Assembly: GCA_009787035.1 (NCBI GenBank)
Contig: WRGV01000029.1
Span: 1 to 10,614 of the forward strand
Direction of reading: 5' to 3'
Length of the DNA: 10,614 bases
DNA from: Propionibacteriaceae bacterium
GTDB taxonomy: Bacteria; Actinomycetota; Actinomycetes; Propionibacteriales; Propionibacteriaceae
How positions within the stretch are numbered: the first letter of the stretch is position 1; the number at the start of each line of letters is the position of its first letter. Position numbers and translations under genes: made by a program. The notes beneath the pieces are model-generated. The model searched no databases, was not told where the DNA came from, and saw only the letters and a list, made by a program, of their open reading frames with translations. Below are positions 1 through 5,595 of this stretch, piece after piece.

Positions 1-98
1 CGCCCCGTAGACACCCCCACTCGTACCGAACCGTCACCCGCGGCGTGCGACACGCCCGCCCGCACGCCCAGCCCGGCCGTCACCGTCGTCACACTCAT
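1..98 (-). CDS. 5' end of an SOS-controlled gene divergent from lexA (partial)
   Basis: An open frame begins with ATG at 98 on the minus strand and runs off the left edge of the window after 32 codons (MSVTTVTAGLGVRAGV...). A good Shine-Dalgarno sequence (AGAAGGGA) lies about 9 nt upstream of the ATG, and a complete promoter with two SOS boxes precedes it, which is why this start is believed. The visible residues are low-complexity and carry no recognisable domain. In many actinobacteria the gene divergent from lexA encodes a LysM-containing or cell-division-suppressor protein (DivS in Corynebacterium); that identity here is inferred only from position and SOS control. Because the product is cut after 32 residues, function cannot be read from the window. 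Confidence 0.6.
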   Translation of the reverse strand, partial: MSVTTVTAGLGVRAGVSHAAGDGSVRVGVSTG

Positions 99-125
99 CT
101 GACCATCCCTTCTCGATGCACGGAC

Positions 126-141
126 CAGAACACGTGTTCGA
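126..141. promoter_or_regulatory. SOS box 1 (LexA operator) of the divergent gene
   Basis: The sequence CAGAACACGTGTTCGA matches the actinobacterial LexA operator TCGAAC-N4-GTTCGA except in the first two bases. It lies directly downstream of the minus-strand -10 hexamer (149-154), at the predicted transcription start of the divergent gene, where bound LexA would block initiation or early elongation. Confidence 0.75.
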
Positions 142-148
142 TTCGGCC

Positions 149-177
149 ACTCTACGACGTTCGTCGCGCAGAATCAA
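149..177 (-). promoter_or_regulatory. Promoter of the gene divergent from lexA
   Basis: Read on the minus strand, TTGATT (177-172) is followed after exactly 17 bp by TAGAGT (154-149). The predicted start is near 142, giving a leader of about 44 nt with its own Shine-Dalgarno sequence. The -35 is embedded in SOS box 2 and SOS box 1 covers the start site. The -35 and spacer length are the same as in the lexA promoter. Confidence 0.75.
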
Positions 178-189
178 ACACCTGTTCGA
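174..189. promoter_or_regulatory. SOS box 2 (LexA operator) over the divergent -35
   Basis: TCAAACACCTGTTCGA fits TCGAAC-N4-GTTCGA with one mismatch. It overlaps the minus-strand -35 hexamer (172-177), so LexA binding here should exclude RNA polymerase from the divergent promoter. Together with box 1 it gives that gene a two-operator arrangement. The 120 bp between this box and SOS box 3 (190-309) show no gene or other signal I can support. Confidence 0.85.
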
Positions 190-309
190 CAGCCCCTATC
201 TGCCTGACATCCACCCAAGCACGCACCTCTGACACTTTTGGCGGGCCTTGGATCGCCCACCTCACCCGGGCCCTGCCACCACCAGATCTCCACCTATCTC
301 GCGACACGC

Positions 310-325
310 TCGAACAGACGTTTGA
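310..325. promoter_or_regulatory. SOS box 3 (LexA operator) of lexA
   Basis: TCGAACAGACGTTTGA matches the actinobacterial LexA operator with one mismatch. It overlaps the lexA -35 (TTGATT, 322-327), the standard arrangement for negative autoregulation of lexA. Confidence 0.9.
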
Positions 326-350
326 TTCTGTCGGTGCGACCGCCTAGGGT
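322..350 (+). promoter_or_regulatory. lexA promoter, predicted to give a leaderless mRNA
   Basis: TTGATT (322-327), a 17-bp spacer and TAGGGT (345-350) are followed after 6 nt by the lexA ATG at 357. Transcription would start at or next to the A of the start codon. The absence of a convincing Shine-Dalgarno sequence before 357 agrees with a leaderless transcript. Confidence 0.75.
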
Positions 351-356
351 TGCCTC

Positions 357-1106
357 ATGGCCAAATCCGATGACGTCATCCCACTCAGCCGAGCCACCCG
401 ATCCGGCCGGCCCCCGCAGCGCCCCGCCAAGGCGGGCGCACGCCCAGGCACACTCGCCCAGCTGCCCGACGGGCCCGAAGATGCCAACGGCCTCACGCAG
501 CGCCAGCGCCGCATCCTGGAGGTCATCCGCGACGCGCTGGCCGCGCATGGCTATCCGCCGAGCATCCGCGAGATGGGCGAAGCCGTCGGCCTGGCCAGTT
601 CGTCCAGCGTCGCGCACCAGCTCAAGGCGCTGGAGGCCAAGGGGTACCTGAGGCGCGACCCGAACCGCCCGCGCGCGATCGAGGTGTGCTGGCCGTCCGA
701 GAGCGGTGAAGATTCGGACATCGACCCCATCAACCTGGTCAACGTGCCCATCCTGGGGCGGATCGCCGCCGGCGCACCGATCCTGGCCGAGCAGCATGTC
801 GAGGATGTCATGCCGCTGCCCCGCCAACTGGTCGGCCAGGGCAACGTCTTCGCACTGGAGGTGCACGGCGATTCGATGATCGACGCGGCCATCTGCGATG
901 GCGACTGGGTCGTCGTCCGCCAGCAGAACACGGCCGAGAATGGCGAGATCGTCGCGGCCCTGCTGGGTGAAGAGGCCACCGTCAAGACGCTGCGCCGCGT
1001 GCCTGGGCAGGTCTGGCTGATGCCACACAACCCCGCCTACTCGCCCATCGACGGCAACCAGGCCCAGATCATGGGCAAGGTGGTCGCCGTCCTGCGCCGG
1101 GTCTAG
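357..1106 (+). CDS. lexA: SOS repressor LexA (self-cleaving)
   Basis: LexA represses SOS genes and is inactivated by RecA-stimulated self-cleavage after DNA damage. The 249-residue protein has a basic, Pro-rich N-terminal tail (1-45), a winged-helix DNA-binding domain (about 46-110, with YPPSIREMG and the recognition helix near [10 protein letters not shown]) and an S24 peptidase domain (about 125-249). The cleavage bond is Ala138-Gly139 (RIAAGAP), the nucleophile is Ser173 in HGDSM and the general base is Lys210 in EATVK; all are present, so the protein looks fully functional. Actinobacterial LexA proteins often carry such an N-terminal extension. The start at 357 is supported by the promoter placing transcription initiation on this codon. 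An SOS box overlaps its -35, so autoregulation is expected. The DUF167 gene follows 2 nt after the stop and is probably co-transcribed. Confidence 0.97.
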   Translation: MAKSDDVIPLSRATRSGRPPQRPAKAGARPGTLAQLPDGPEDANGLTQRQRRILEVIRDALAAHGYPPSIREMGEAVGLASSSSVAHQLKALEAKGYLRRDPNRPRAIEVCWPSESGEDSDIDPINLVNVPILGRIAAGAPILAEQHVEDVMPLPRQLVGQGNVFALEVHGDSMIDAAICDGDWVVVRQQNTAENGEIVAALLGEEATVKTLRRVPGQVWLMPHNPAYSPIDGNQAQIMGKVVAVLRRV

Positions 1107-1108
1107 AC

Positions 1109-1384
1109 ATGCGGGCGGCCGTCCGCGTGAAACCGGGCAGTTCGCGCGACCGTGCGGGTGGCAGGGCGCCCCAGGCCGGCGATGAGCCGGACGCCCTCGT
1201 CGTAGCCGTCCGTGCTCCGGCGGTGGACGGACGCGCCAACAAGTCTGCGCTGAGCCTGCTCGCCGATGCGCTGGGTTGTCGCCCGGGTGATCTACGCATC
1301 ATCTCGGGCTCCACCGCACGCACCAAGGTGATCGAGGCACCCGACGCCTGCCAAAAGCGCTGGCGCGAGCTCCTGGACGCCTGA
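1109..1384 (+). CDS. DUF167/YggU (UPF0235) family protein
   Basis: This 91-residue protein matches the small DUF167/YggU family in length and order of motifs: an N-terminal strand ending in VKPGSSRD (residues 7-14), the hallmark VRAPAVDGRANKSAL (about 33-47) with the conserved GxAN, and a C-terminal segment with GSTARTKV (about 67-74). The biochemical role of the family is not established. The ATG follows the lexA stop by 2 nt and has no clear Shine-Dalgarno sequence, so it is probably translated by coupling with lexA. If so it would share lexA's SOS-responsive promoter. The low-complexity insert between VKPGS and the second motif (GGRAPQAGDEPDA) is somewhat longer than in minimal family members. 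Confidence 0.88.
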   Translation: MRAAVRVKPGSSRDRAGGRAPQAGDEPDALVVAVRAPAVDGRANKSALSLLADALGCRPGDLRIISGSTARTKVIEAPDACQKRWRELLDA

Positions 1385-1425
1385 CGTCCCGACTCAGTGG
1401 CGCAGCGATCAGGCGGGCGGTATGG

Positions 1426-1431
1426 CACAAT
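1426..1431 (+). promoter_or_regulatory. Possible -10 element for tRNA-Leu
   Basis: CACAAT lies 27 nt upstream of the tRNA 5' end and resembles weak actinobacterial -10 hexamers. No good -35 is seen 16-18 bp upstream. The tRNA starts 75 nt after the DUF167 stop, so read-through from the lexA operon is an alternative. Confidence 0.3.
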
Positions 1432-1458
1432 GGACAGGCTGCGCCCGCCCGGCGCCGC

Positions 1459-1541
1459 GCCCAAGTGGCGGAATGGTATACGCGGTCGGCTCAAACCCGG
1501 CTGGCTGAAAGGCCATACGGGTTCGACTCCCGTCTTGGGCA
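1459..1541 (+). tRNA. tRNA-Leu, anticodon CAA (reads UUG)
   Basis: An 83-nt class II tRNA folds completely. The acceptor stem GCCCAAG/CTTGGGC has 7 pairs, and the D arm begins GCGGAATGG. The anticodon stem GTCGG/CCGGC carries loop CTCAAAC with anticodon CAA at the third to fifth loop positions. A long variable arm (TGGCTGAAAGGCCA) follows, as expected for leucine tRNAs, then T arm ACGGG-TTCGACT-CCCGT and discriminator A at 1541. The 3' CCA is not encoded (ACC is followed by T), so it must be added after transcription. UUG is a rare leucine codon in GC-rich genomes. A probable terminator follows at once. Confidence 0.96.
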
Positions 1542-1546
1542 CCTTT

Positions 1547-1575
1547 GGTGGCCAGTTCAAACGTTGGTCACTTTT
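1547..1575 (+). terminator. Probable intrinsic terminator after tRNA-Leu
   Basis: An inverted repeat (GGTGGCCAG...TTGGTCACT, 9 pairs including three G-U) with an 8-nt loop is followed by a short T run (CTTTTC). It lies 5 nt after the tRNA 3' end. The stem is only moderately stable. Confidence 0.5.
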
Positions 1576-1589
1576 CAAGTGTGGGGCCC

Positions 1590-1733
1590 TTAGGCCTCGC
1601 TTCCAGTCTCATCCATCAGCTCTACGCCGAGACGCAGCGCGTGCAGCTGACTCCTGCAGGCATCCTCATTCGGCAGGGCGGCGAAGAACCGGTCGTTGAC
1701 CTCTGCTACCAGCGGGAGTGCGCGAGAAAGGGG
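1590..1733 (-). pseudogene. Remnant of a MarR-like regulator C-terminus
   Basis: On the minus strand a frame opens after a TAA (1736-1734) and ends with TAA at 1592-1590. It encodes 47 residues: PLVAEVNDRFFAALP at about positions 7-21, a CRSQLHALRLGVELM helix, and a polar tail. The pattern 'hydrophobic-x-VN-x-FF-x-x-L' followed by an amphipathic helix is typical of the last dimerisation helix of MarR-family regulators; this is recognition by eye and only moderately certain. There is no start codon, no winged helix, and a stop just upstream, so it would be a truncated leftover. It lies between tRNA-Leu and the toxin-antitoxin pair, in what looks like a site of past gene turnover. It could instead be chance coding-like sequence. 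Confidence 0.4.
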
Positions 1734-1740
1734 TTACGGA

Positions 1741-1773
1741 GTACCACCGGCGACACTCGGTGATACACTCACC
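1741..1773 (+). promoter_or_regulatory. Promoter and palindromic operator of the VapBC-like operon
   Basis: An extended -10 (TGA-TACACT, hexamer 1764-1769) lies 6 nt before the antitoxin ATG, so the mRNA is probably leaderless. An imperfect palindrome GTACCACCG-N8-CGGTGATAC (1741-1749 and 1758-1766, one mismatch) runs into the -10, and a second perfect one, GGTGA-N5-TCACC (1759-1763 and 1769-1773), is centred on it. Three copies of a CACC/GGTG half-site therefore cover the promoter, as expected for an autorepressing ribbon-helix-helix antitoxin. No clear -35 is seen. Confidence 0.6.
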
Positions 1774-1775
1774 CT

Positions 1776-2039
1776 ATGCCGACGACGCACCCACGTATTC
1801 AGGTGACTGTGACACCCGAGGTGGCCGAGGCGCTTGCGTTCGCGCAAATCCAGTGGCCCGATGCCGCCAAGAGCGAACTGGTGACCAAGCTCGTCCTTGT
1901 GGGGCAGCAGAACCTCAAGTCCCAGCGCGACGACGACCGCGCTCGGCATCACCAGGCCGTCACGGCGACTGCCGGGATGTTGCCCGGCGCCTATGGCGCC
2001 GACTATCTCGACCAACTGCGCGCGGACTGGCCGCAATGA
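1776..2039 (+). CDS. VapB-like antitoxin (ribbon-helix-helix type)
   Basis: This 87-residue protein precedes a PIN-domain toxin and overlaps it by 4 nt (ATGA), the classic antitoxin-first layout. Residues 7-13 (RIQVTVT) form a short basic beta strand, followed by PEVAEALAFA and a second helix SELVTKLVLVGQQNL, the strand-helix-helix pattern of RHH antitoxins that bind operator DNA as dimers. The C-terminal part (about 55-87), ending in GADYLDQLRADWPQ, is the region expected to wrap the toxin and occupy its active site. The ATG at 1776 sits at the predicted transcription start. The palindromes over the promoter suggest autoregulation by this protein with its toxin. Assignment to RHH rather than another small antitoxin fold is by pattern only. 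Confidence 0.78.
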   Translation: MPTTHPRIQVTVTPEVAEALAFAQIQWPDAAKSELVTKLVLVGQQNLKSQRDDDRARHHQAVTATAGMLPGAYGADYLDQLRADWPQ

Positions 2040-2422
2040 TCGTCTTGGACGCCTGCGTTCTGATCGCTCACCTGGAACCTGGCCATCCCCACGCCCAGGC
2101 CGCGGCCGGAATCCTCGACACCGAGGAAGAGCTGACCATTCATCCGCTCACGCTGGCGGAGCTGCTGGTCGGCCCGATGCGTACGCACCAGGAACAGGCA
2201 TTCCGTTCGGCACTGACCCGCCTGGGCATTCAGACCTGGACGCCCGACCCGGATCACCCTGATCGGCTCGCCCGGCTGCGCGCCACGTCCGGCCTCAAGC
2301 TGCCCGACTGCTGCGTCCTCGACACGGCCCAGACGACCCAGGCCACACTGGCCACCTTCGACCACCCCCTCGCCAAAGCCGCAACGGACCGCGGCGTCCC
2401 CATCATGGGCCTGAACACCTGA
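2036..2422 (+). CDS. VapC-like PIN-domain ribonuclease toxin
   Basis: The 128-residue protein has the size and acidic-residue order of VapC toxins, which are Mg2+-dependent endoribonucleases that usually cut tRNA or rRNA. MIVLDACVLI carries Asp5, LTLAELLVGP carries Glu42, LKLPDCCVLDTA carries Asp91 (and Asp96), and ATFDHPLAKAA carries Asp109, so the full catalytic acidic set is present. The start at 2036 is chosen because it overlaps the antitoxin stop as ATGA and puts the PIN core's first strand at residue 1. An in-frame upstream extension exists but lies over the antitoxin gene and has no family signature. The RNA target cannot be told from sequence. Confidence 0.9.
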   Translation: MIVLDACVLIAHLEPGHPHAQAAAGILDTEEELTIHPLTLAELLVGPMRTHQEQAFRSALTRLGIQTWTPDPDHPDRLARLRATSGLKLPDCCVLDTAQTTQATLATFDHPLAKAATDRGVPIMGLNT

Positions 2423-2531
2423 GACCACTCGCCGTCACGGCCATCTGCCGAGCACCACTGGACGAGACGGCACCGACGTCCGGCTTGCCCCATCGCTGAG
2501 CGCCGCCCTGAAGGGGGCCCGCCGACCCGCC

Positions 2532-2537
2532 TATACT
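2532..2537 (+). promoter_or_regulatory. Probable -10 of the SDR-ERG2-MFS cluster
   Basis: TATACT is a near-consensus -10 hexamer located 11 nt before the ATG at 2549. The best -35 in range is poor (CTGAAG at 2508-2513, 18-bp spacer), so an activator may be needed. The rest of the 126-bp gap after the toxin gene (2423-2548) shows no gene and no convincing terminator. Confidence 0.5.
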
Positions 2538-2548
2538 GGCCTGTTGAT

Positions 2549-3430
2549 ATGTGGGGAAAGATCGCAGGTGCACGGCACGTGACGGGGACGAGCGTCGCCG
2601 CATTCCCCCGCCGGTACGGCCCGTGGGCGCTGATCACGGGCGCCTCGCACGGGCTGGGCGCCGAGTTCGCCCGCCAGCTCGCGGCACTGGGACTGAACGT
2701 CGTCCTCGTGGCGCGATCGGCCGACGAGCTGCAGGCCCGGGCGGACGAGCTGGAGCGCACCGCGTCCGTCCGCACCCGAGCCGTGCCGCTCGACCTGAGC
2801 CAGGACGACGCGGTCGAGCGCCTGATCGCGGCGACCGCCGACCTGGAGGTCGGGTTGCTGGTCAACAACGCTGGCATCTCGATCGTCGGTCCCTTCCTGA
2901 GCCTCGACCCGGACTTCCTCGACCGGCAGATCAGTGTCAACAACCGCGCGAGCCTGCTGCTGGCACGCCACTACGGCGAGCAGATGGTGCGCCGCGGCCG
3001 CGGCGGCATCATCAACCTCTCGTCGGGCTCGGCGCTGCACGGCACGCCCTGGAGCGCCAGCTACTGCGGCACCAAGGCGTTCAACCTGATGGTGGCCGAG
3101 GCGCTGTGGTACGAGCTGCGCCCGCGCGGCGTGGACGTGCTCGGCTGGCAAGCCGGGGCCACGCGCACGCCGGGCTTCCTGGGCAACAATCCGGGACACA
3201 GCGGCCTGGTGCCGGTGCGCGACGCCCGTCCCGCGGTCACCGAGGCGCTGCGGGCGCTCGGACGCCGTCCCAGCGTTGCGGACGGACGGCTCAACCGGCT
3301 CGGGTACGCCGTCATGGGCATGCTGCCCCGTTCGTTGGCGGTCCGCCTGCTGGGCCGCTCGATGTCCGACATGTTCGGCCCGTTCCCCGTCTGGCCAACG
3401 CCAGACCAGACATCCATCACACACGATTGA
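2549..3430 (+). CDS. Short-chain dehydrogenase/reductase, 17beta-HSD/3-ketoacyl-reductase-like
   Basis: This 293-residue classical SDR should use NAD(P)H to interconvert a ketone and an alcohol. The Rossmann dinucleotide loop is TGASHGLG (30-37), NNAG is at 106-109, the structural Asn is near 131-132, the catalytic Ser is in NLSSG (158-159), and YxxxK is Tyr172-Lys176. The N-terminal pattern (GPWALITGA, GLNVVLVAR, LEVGLLVNNAG) resembles the 17beta-hydroxysteroid dehydrogenase type 3/12 branch more than FabG, but many bacterial SDRs of unknown substrate share it. The start is uncertain: ATG at 2549 gives about 24 residues before the Rossmann strand, and GTG at 2579 is an alternative; neither has a good Shine-Dalgarno site. 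Its stop overlaps the Shine-Dalgarno of the ERG2-like gene, indicating co-transcription. Confidence 0.88.
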   Translation: MWGKIAGARHVTGTSVAAFPRRYGPWALITGASHGLGAEFARQLAALGLNVVLVARSADELQARADELERTASVRTRAVPLDLSQDDAVERLIAATADLEVGLLVNNAGISIVGPFLSLDPDFLDRQISVNNRASLLLARHYGEQMVRRGRGGIINLSSGSALHGTPWSASYCGTKAFNLMVAEALWYELRPRGVDVLGWQAGATRTPGFLGNNPGHSGLVPVRDARPAVTEALRALGRRPSVADGRLNRLGYAVMGMLPRSLAVRLLGRSMSDMFGPFPVWPTPDQTSITHD

Positions 3431-3434
3431 GGAG
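3429..3434 (+). promoter_or_regulatory. Ribosome binding site of the ERG2-like gene
   Basis: GAGGAG, 7 nt before the ATG at 3442, overlaps the stop codon of the SDR gene. It fixes the start of the ERG2-like protein and supports translational linkage with the SDR. Confidence 0.85.
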
Positions 3435-3441
3435 TAGCCCT

Positions 3442-4119
3442 ATGCCCGTCTTTTCACCGCAGGTGATCCACGAATGCGCCATGGAGTGCGTCGGGCTGCC
3501 CAAGCCCGACATGTTCGAAGCCTTCGGACGGGCCTTGGAGCAGCGCTACCCGGGCGTCGTGGACACCACCCAACCCTGGGTGTACTCCATCGCCGGCGGC
3601 GCGATGATCCAGATGAAGCTGTACTACGCCTCCGCGACCGAATACGTCATGATCTGGGGCACACCGATCGGCTCGCAGGGGCATTCCGGACGCCACTGCG
3701 CCGGGTTCTGGGACACCGTCATCGACGGTGACATGTGGTATTTCGGCGAGGGCGATTTCGAGCGGCGCGTGTACGAGCCCGGCGACCAGGTCTACGTCGG
3801 CCCAGGCCAGGCCCGCAGCATGAACTTTCGGAACGGCGTCTGGGCCGTCGAGTACGCCCGCGGGTTCATTCCGGCATCCATCCCCTTCGGCATCGCCGAG
3901 GAGATCCTGATCTGCTGGGACTTCCTCACCGCGGCACAGACGCTGAGCCTGTACGCCGATCTCGTGTCGCAGTCCATCGGACGCTCGGTTCGCCCGATCA
4001 AGCCGCTCACCGACGCCGTCAGCAAGGTGGCCCACACCGTCACACATCTGCTCACCCCGTCCCCGGAGGTACGCGCCATACCAGCCAAGAACATCCACTG
4101 GTTCCAGAAGAACGTCTAG
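3442..4119 (+). CDS. ERG2/sigma-1 receptor family protein (bacterial homologue)
   Basis: The 225-residue protein aligns by eye along nearly all of the sigma-1 receptor/ERG2 family. Residues 52-68 (GGAMIQMKLYYASATEY) match GGWMGAMCLLHASLSEY of human sigma-1, GHSGR is at 80-84, FWDTVIDG at 89-96 matches SDTIISG, YEPGDQVYVGPGQA is at 111-124, VEYARGFIPASIPFG at 136-150 matches VEYGRGVIPSTLAFA, and DFLTAAQTLSLYA follows. Asp91 and Glu137 correspond to human Asp126 and Glu172, the ligand-binding carboxylates, and Glu67 to Glu102. Human His97 is replaced by Tyr62. The N-terminal transmembrane anchor is absent and the C-terminus is about 45 residues longer. Fungal ERG2 isomerises the sterol delta-8 double bond; sigma-1 binds amphiphilic amines. 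Substrate here is unknown. Tight coupling to the SDR suggests a joint role on a lipid or steroid-like ligand. Confidence 0.9.
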   Translation: MPVFSPQVIHECAMECVGLPKPDMFEAFGRALEQRYPGVVDTTQPWVYSIAGGAMIQMKLYYASATEYVMIWGTPIGSQGHSGRHCAGFWDTVIDGDMWYFGEGDFERRVYEPGDQVYVGPGQARSMNFRNGVWAVEYARGFIPASIPFGIAEEILICWDFLTAAQTLSLYADLVSQSIGRSVRPIKPLTDAVSKVAHTVTHLLTPSPEVRAIPAKNIHWFQKNV

Positions 4120-4185
4120 CCACGCCGCGGCTAAGTCAGATACTGCACAACTGAATCCGGACTTTCGAGACAAGGTCGCACCGAC

Positions 4186-5568
4186 ATGGCGAATGATCCA
4201 GTGTTCCCCAGCACGTTCGTCGCGCCGCTGTACATGGGTGCCACGTTCAACCCGATCAACAGCTCACTGATCGCCACGGCGCTGGTGTGGATCGCCACCG
4301 CCATGAAGGTGCCGGCCGCGCAGGCGACCATCCTGGTGACGGTCTTCTACCTGGCCAGCACGATCGCACAACCCGCCGCCGGCAAGCTGTCGGAGGTCTT
4401 CGGCCCGCGCCGGGTCTTCCTGGTCGGCATCGTCGTCCTGATGGTCGGTGCCGTTGTGGGCGGGTTGGGCATGAACATGTCCATGCTGGTCGTCTCGCGC
4501 ACGCTGATCGGCCTGGGCACCTCGGCGTCGTACCCCGCCGCCATGACGCTGATCCGGCAGCGGGCCGATTCAGCTGGACTGTCCGAGCCGCCCAGCCGCG
4601 TGCTCGGGCTGCTGCAGATCTCGGGCAGCGTGACCAGCGTCGTCGGTCTGCCGCTGGGCGGGGTTCTGGTCGGGCTGTGGGGCTGGCGGACGTCGTTTTG
4701 GATCAACATTCCCTTCACGGTGATCGCGCTTGTCATGGCGTTGCGCTGGATTCCTGAGACGCACACGCAGCAGCACCGGACGGCACGGGAGATCTATTCG
4801 GAGTTGGACGGAACCGGCATTCTCGGCTTCATCGTCATGATGGTCGCGCTGCTGGTCTTCCTGTTCACGCTGCCGCGTATCTCCTGGGTCGCCATCATCG
4901 TGACCGTGGTTTTCCTGGCCTTCCTGGTCTGGTGGGAGCTGCGCCGTCAGCGGCCCTTCATCGATGTGCGCCTGATCGCCACGAATATGCCGCTGCTGCG
5001 CGTCTATCTGCGCTTCGCTGGCCTGATGCTCTGCGTGTTCACGATCATCTACGGTCTGACGCAATGGCTGGAGGTGGCTCGGGGCCTCGACCCGTCGCTA
5101 ACTGGACTGCTCGTGGTGCCGATGAGTCTGGTGTCGACGATCCTGGCCTGGTTCGTCTCGCGCAGCAATATGATCCGGGCGACGCTGGTGATCGCCGGTG
5201 TCTTCTCGCTGGCCGCGTCCGCCGGTGTCTTCTTCTTGACAACGAGCTCCCCGATCGTGCTGGTGATCCTCATCACCGTGCTTTTCGGAATCACGATGGG
5301 CACCATGACGATCGGCAATCAGACGGCGCTCTACGCGCTCGTCCCGGCCGACGAAATCGGCACCGCGTCCGGACTCTTCCGTACCGCCGGCTATATCGGC
5401 ACCATCGCATCGTCCGCGATCATCAACCTGGTCTTCGCCCACGCCGTCTCGGATACGGGCGTGCATCACCTGGGCATCACAATGGTGATCGTCAGCCTCA
5501 TCGTCTTGCTGCTGACCTTCACCGACCGCTGGGTGATGCGGTCGGGCGCCGCACACCCGGGCACCTGA
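4186..5568 (+). CDS. DHA2-type MFS transporter (14 helices)
   Basis: This 460-residue integral membrane protein shows about 14 hydrophobic segments, the DHA2 drug:proton antiporter topology. Visible signatures are NPINSSLIATAL in helix 1 (22-33), motif A GKLSEVFGPRR between helices 2 and 3 (66-76), the motif B-like VVSRTLIGLG with Arg105, and a motif C region in helix 5 (VVGLPLGG, 152-159) followed by WGWRTSFWINIPF, a strong DHA2 signature. The usual helix 1 acidic residue (D-x-T-I-V-N) appears as N-P-I-N-S-S, an unusual change that could alter proton coupling. The start is ATG 4186 with a weak AAGG 10 nt upstream. It lies 66 nt after the ERG2-like gene on the same strand and probably belongs to the same transcript, suggesting export of the pathway product or of a toxic ligand. 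Confidence 0.9.
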   Translation: MANDPVFPSTFVAPLYMGATFNPINSSLIATALVWIATAMKVPAAQATILVTVFYLASTIAQPAAGKLSEVFGPRRVFLVGIVVLMVGAVVGGLGMNMSMLVVSRTLIGLGTSASYPAAMTLIRQRADSAGLSEPPSRVLGLLQISGSVTSVVGLPLGGVLVGLWGWRTSFWINIPFTVIALVMALRWIPETHTQQHRTAREIYSELDGTGILGFIVMMVALLVFLFTLPRISWVAIIVTVVFLAFLVWWELRRQRPFIDVRLIATNMPLLRVYLRFAGLMLCVFTIIYGLTQWLEVARGLDPSLTGLLVVPMSLVSTILAWFVSRSNMIRATLVIAGVFSLAASAGVFFLTTSSPIVLVILITVLFGITMGTMTIGNQTALYALVPADEIGTASGLFRTAGYIGTIASSAIINLVFAHAVSDTGVHHLGITMVIVSLIVLLLTFTDRWVMRSGAAHPGT

Positions 5569-5595
5569 CGATCCTGCTCAGCCACGGCACGCGCG

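Noticed and set aside
1520..1545. tRNA-Leu 3' end as an integration attachment site
   Set aside because: No repeat of the tRNA 3' end and no integrase is seen in the window, so an attachment site cannot be supported.
1718..2035. N-terminal extension of the PIN toxin
   Set aside because: It overlaps the antitoxin gene in another frame; the PIN core begins at the ATG at 2036, which forms the usual ATGA overlap.
2500..2530. GC-rich hairpin after the toxin gene as a terminator
   Set aside because: Only about four pairs form (GCCC...GGGC) and no T tract follows.
2551..3441. Upstream in-frame extension of the ERG2-like protein across the whole SDR gene
   Set aside because: The extension is Arg/Pro/Gly-rich shadow sequence in another frame of a good SDR gene, and a strong Shine-Dalgarno sequence sits 7 nt before the ATG at 3442.
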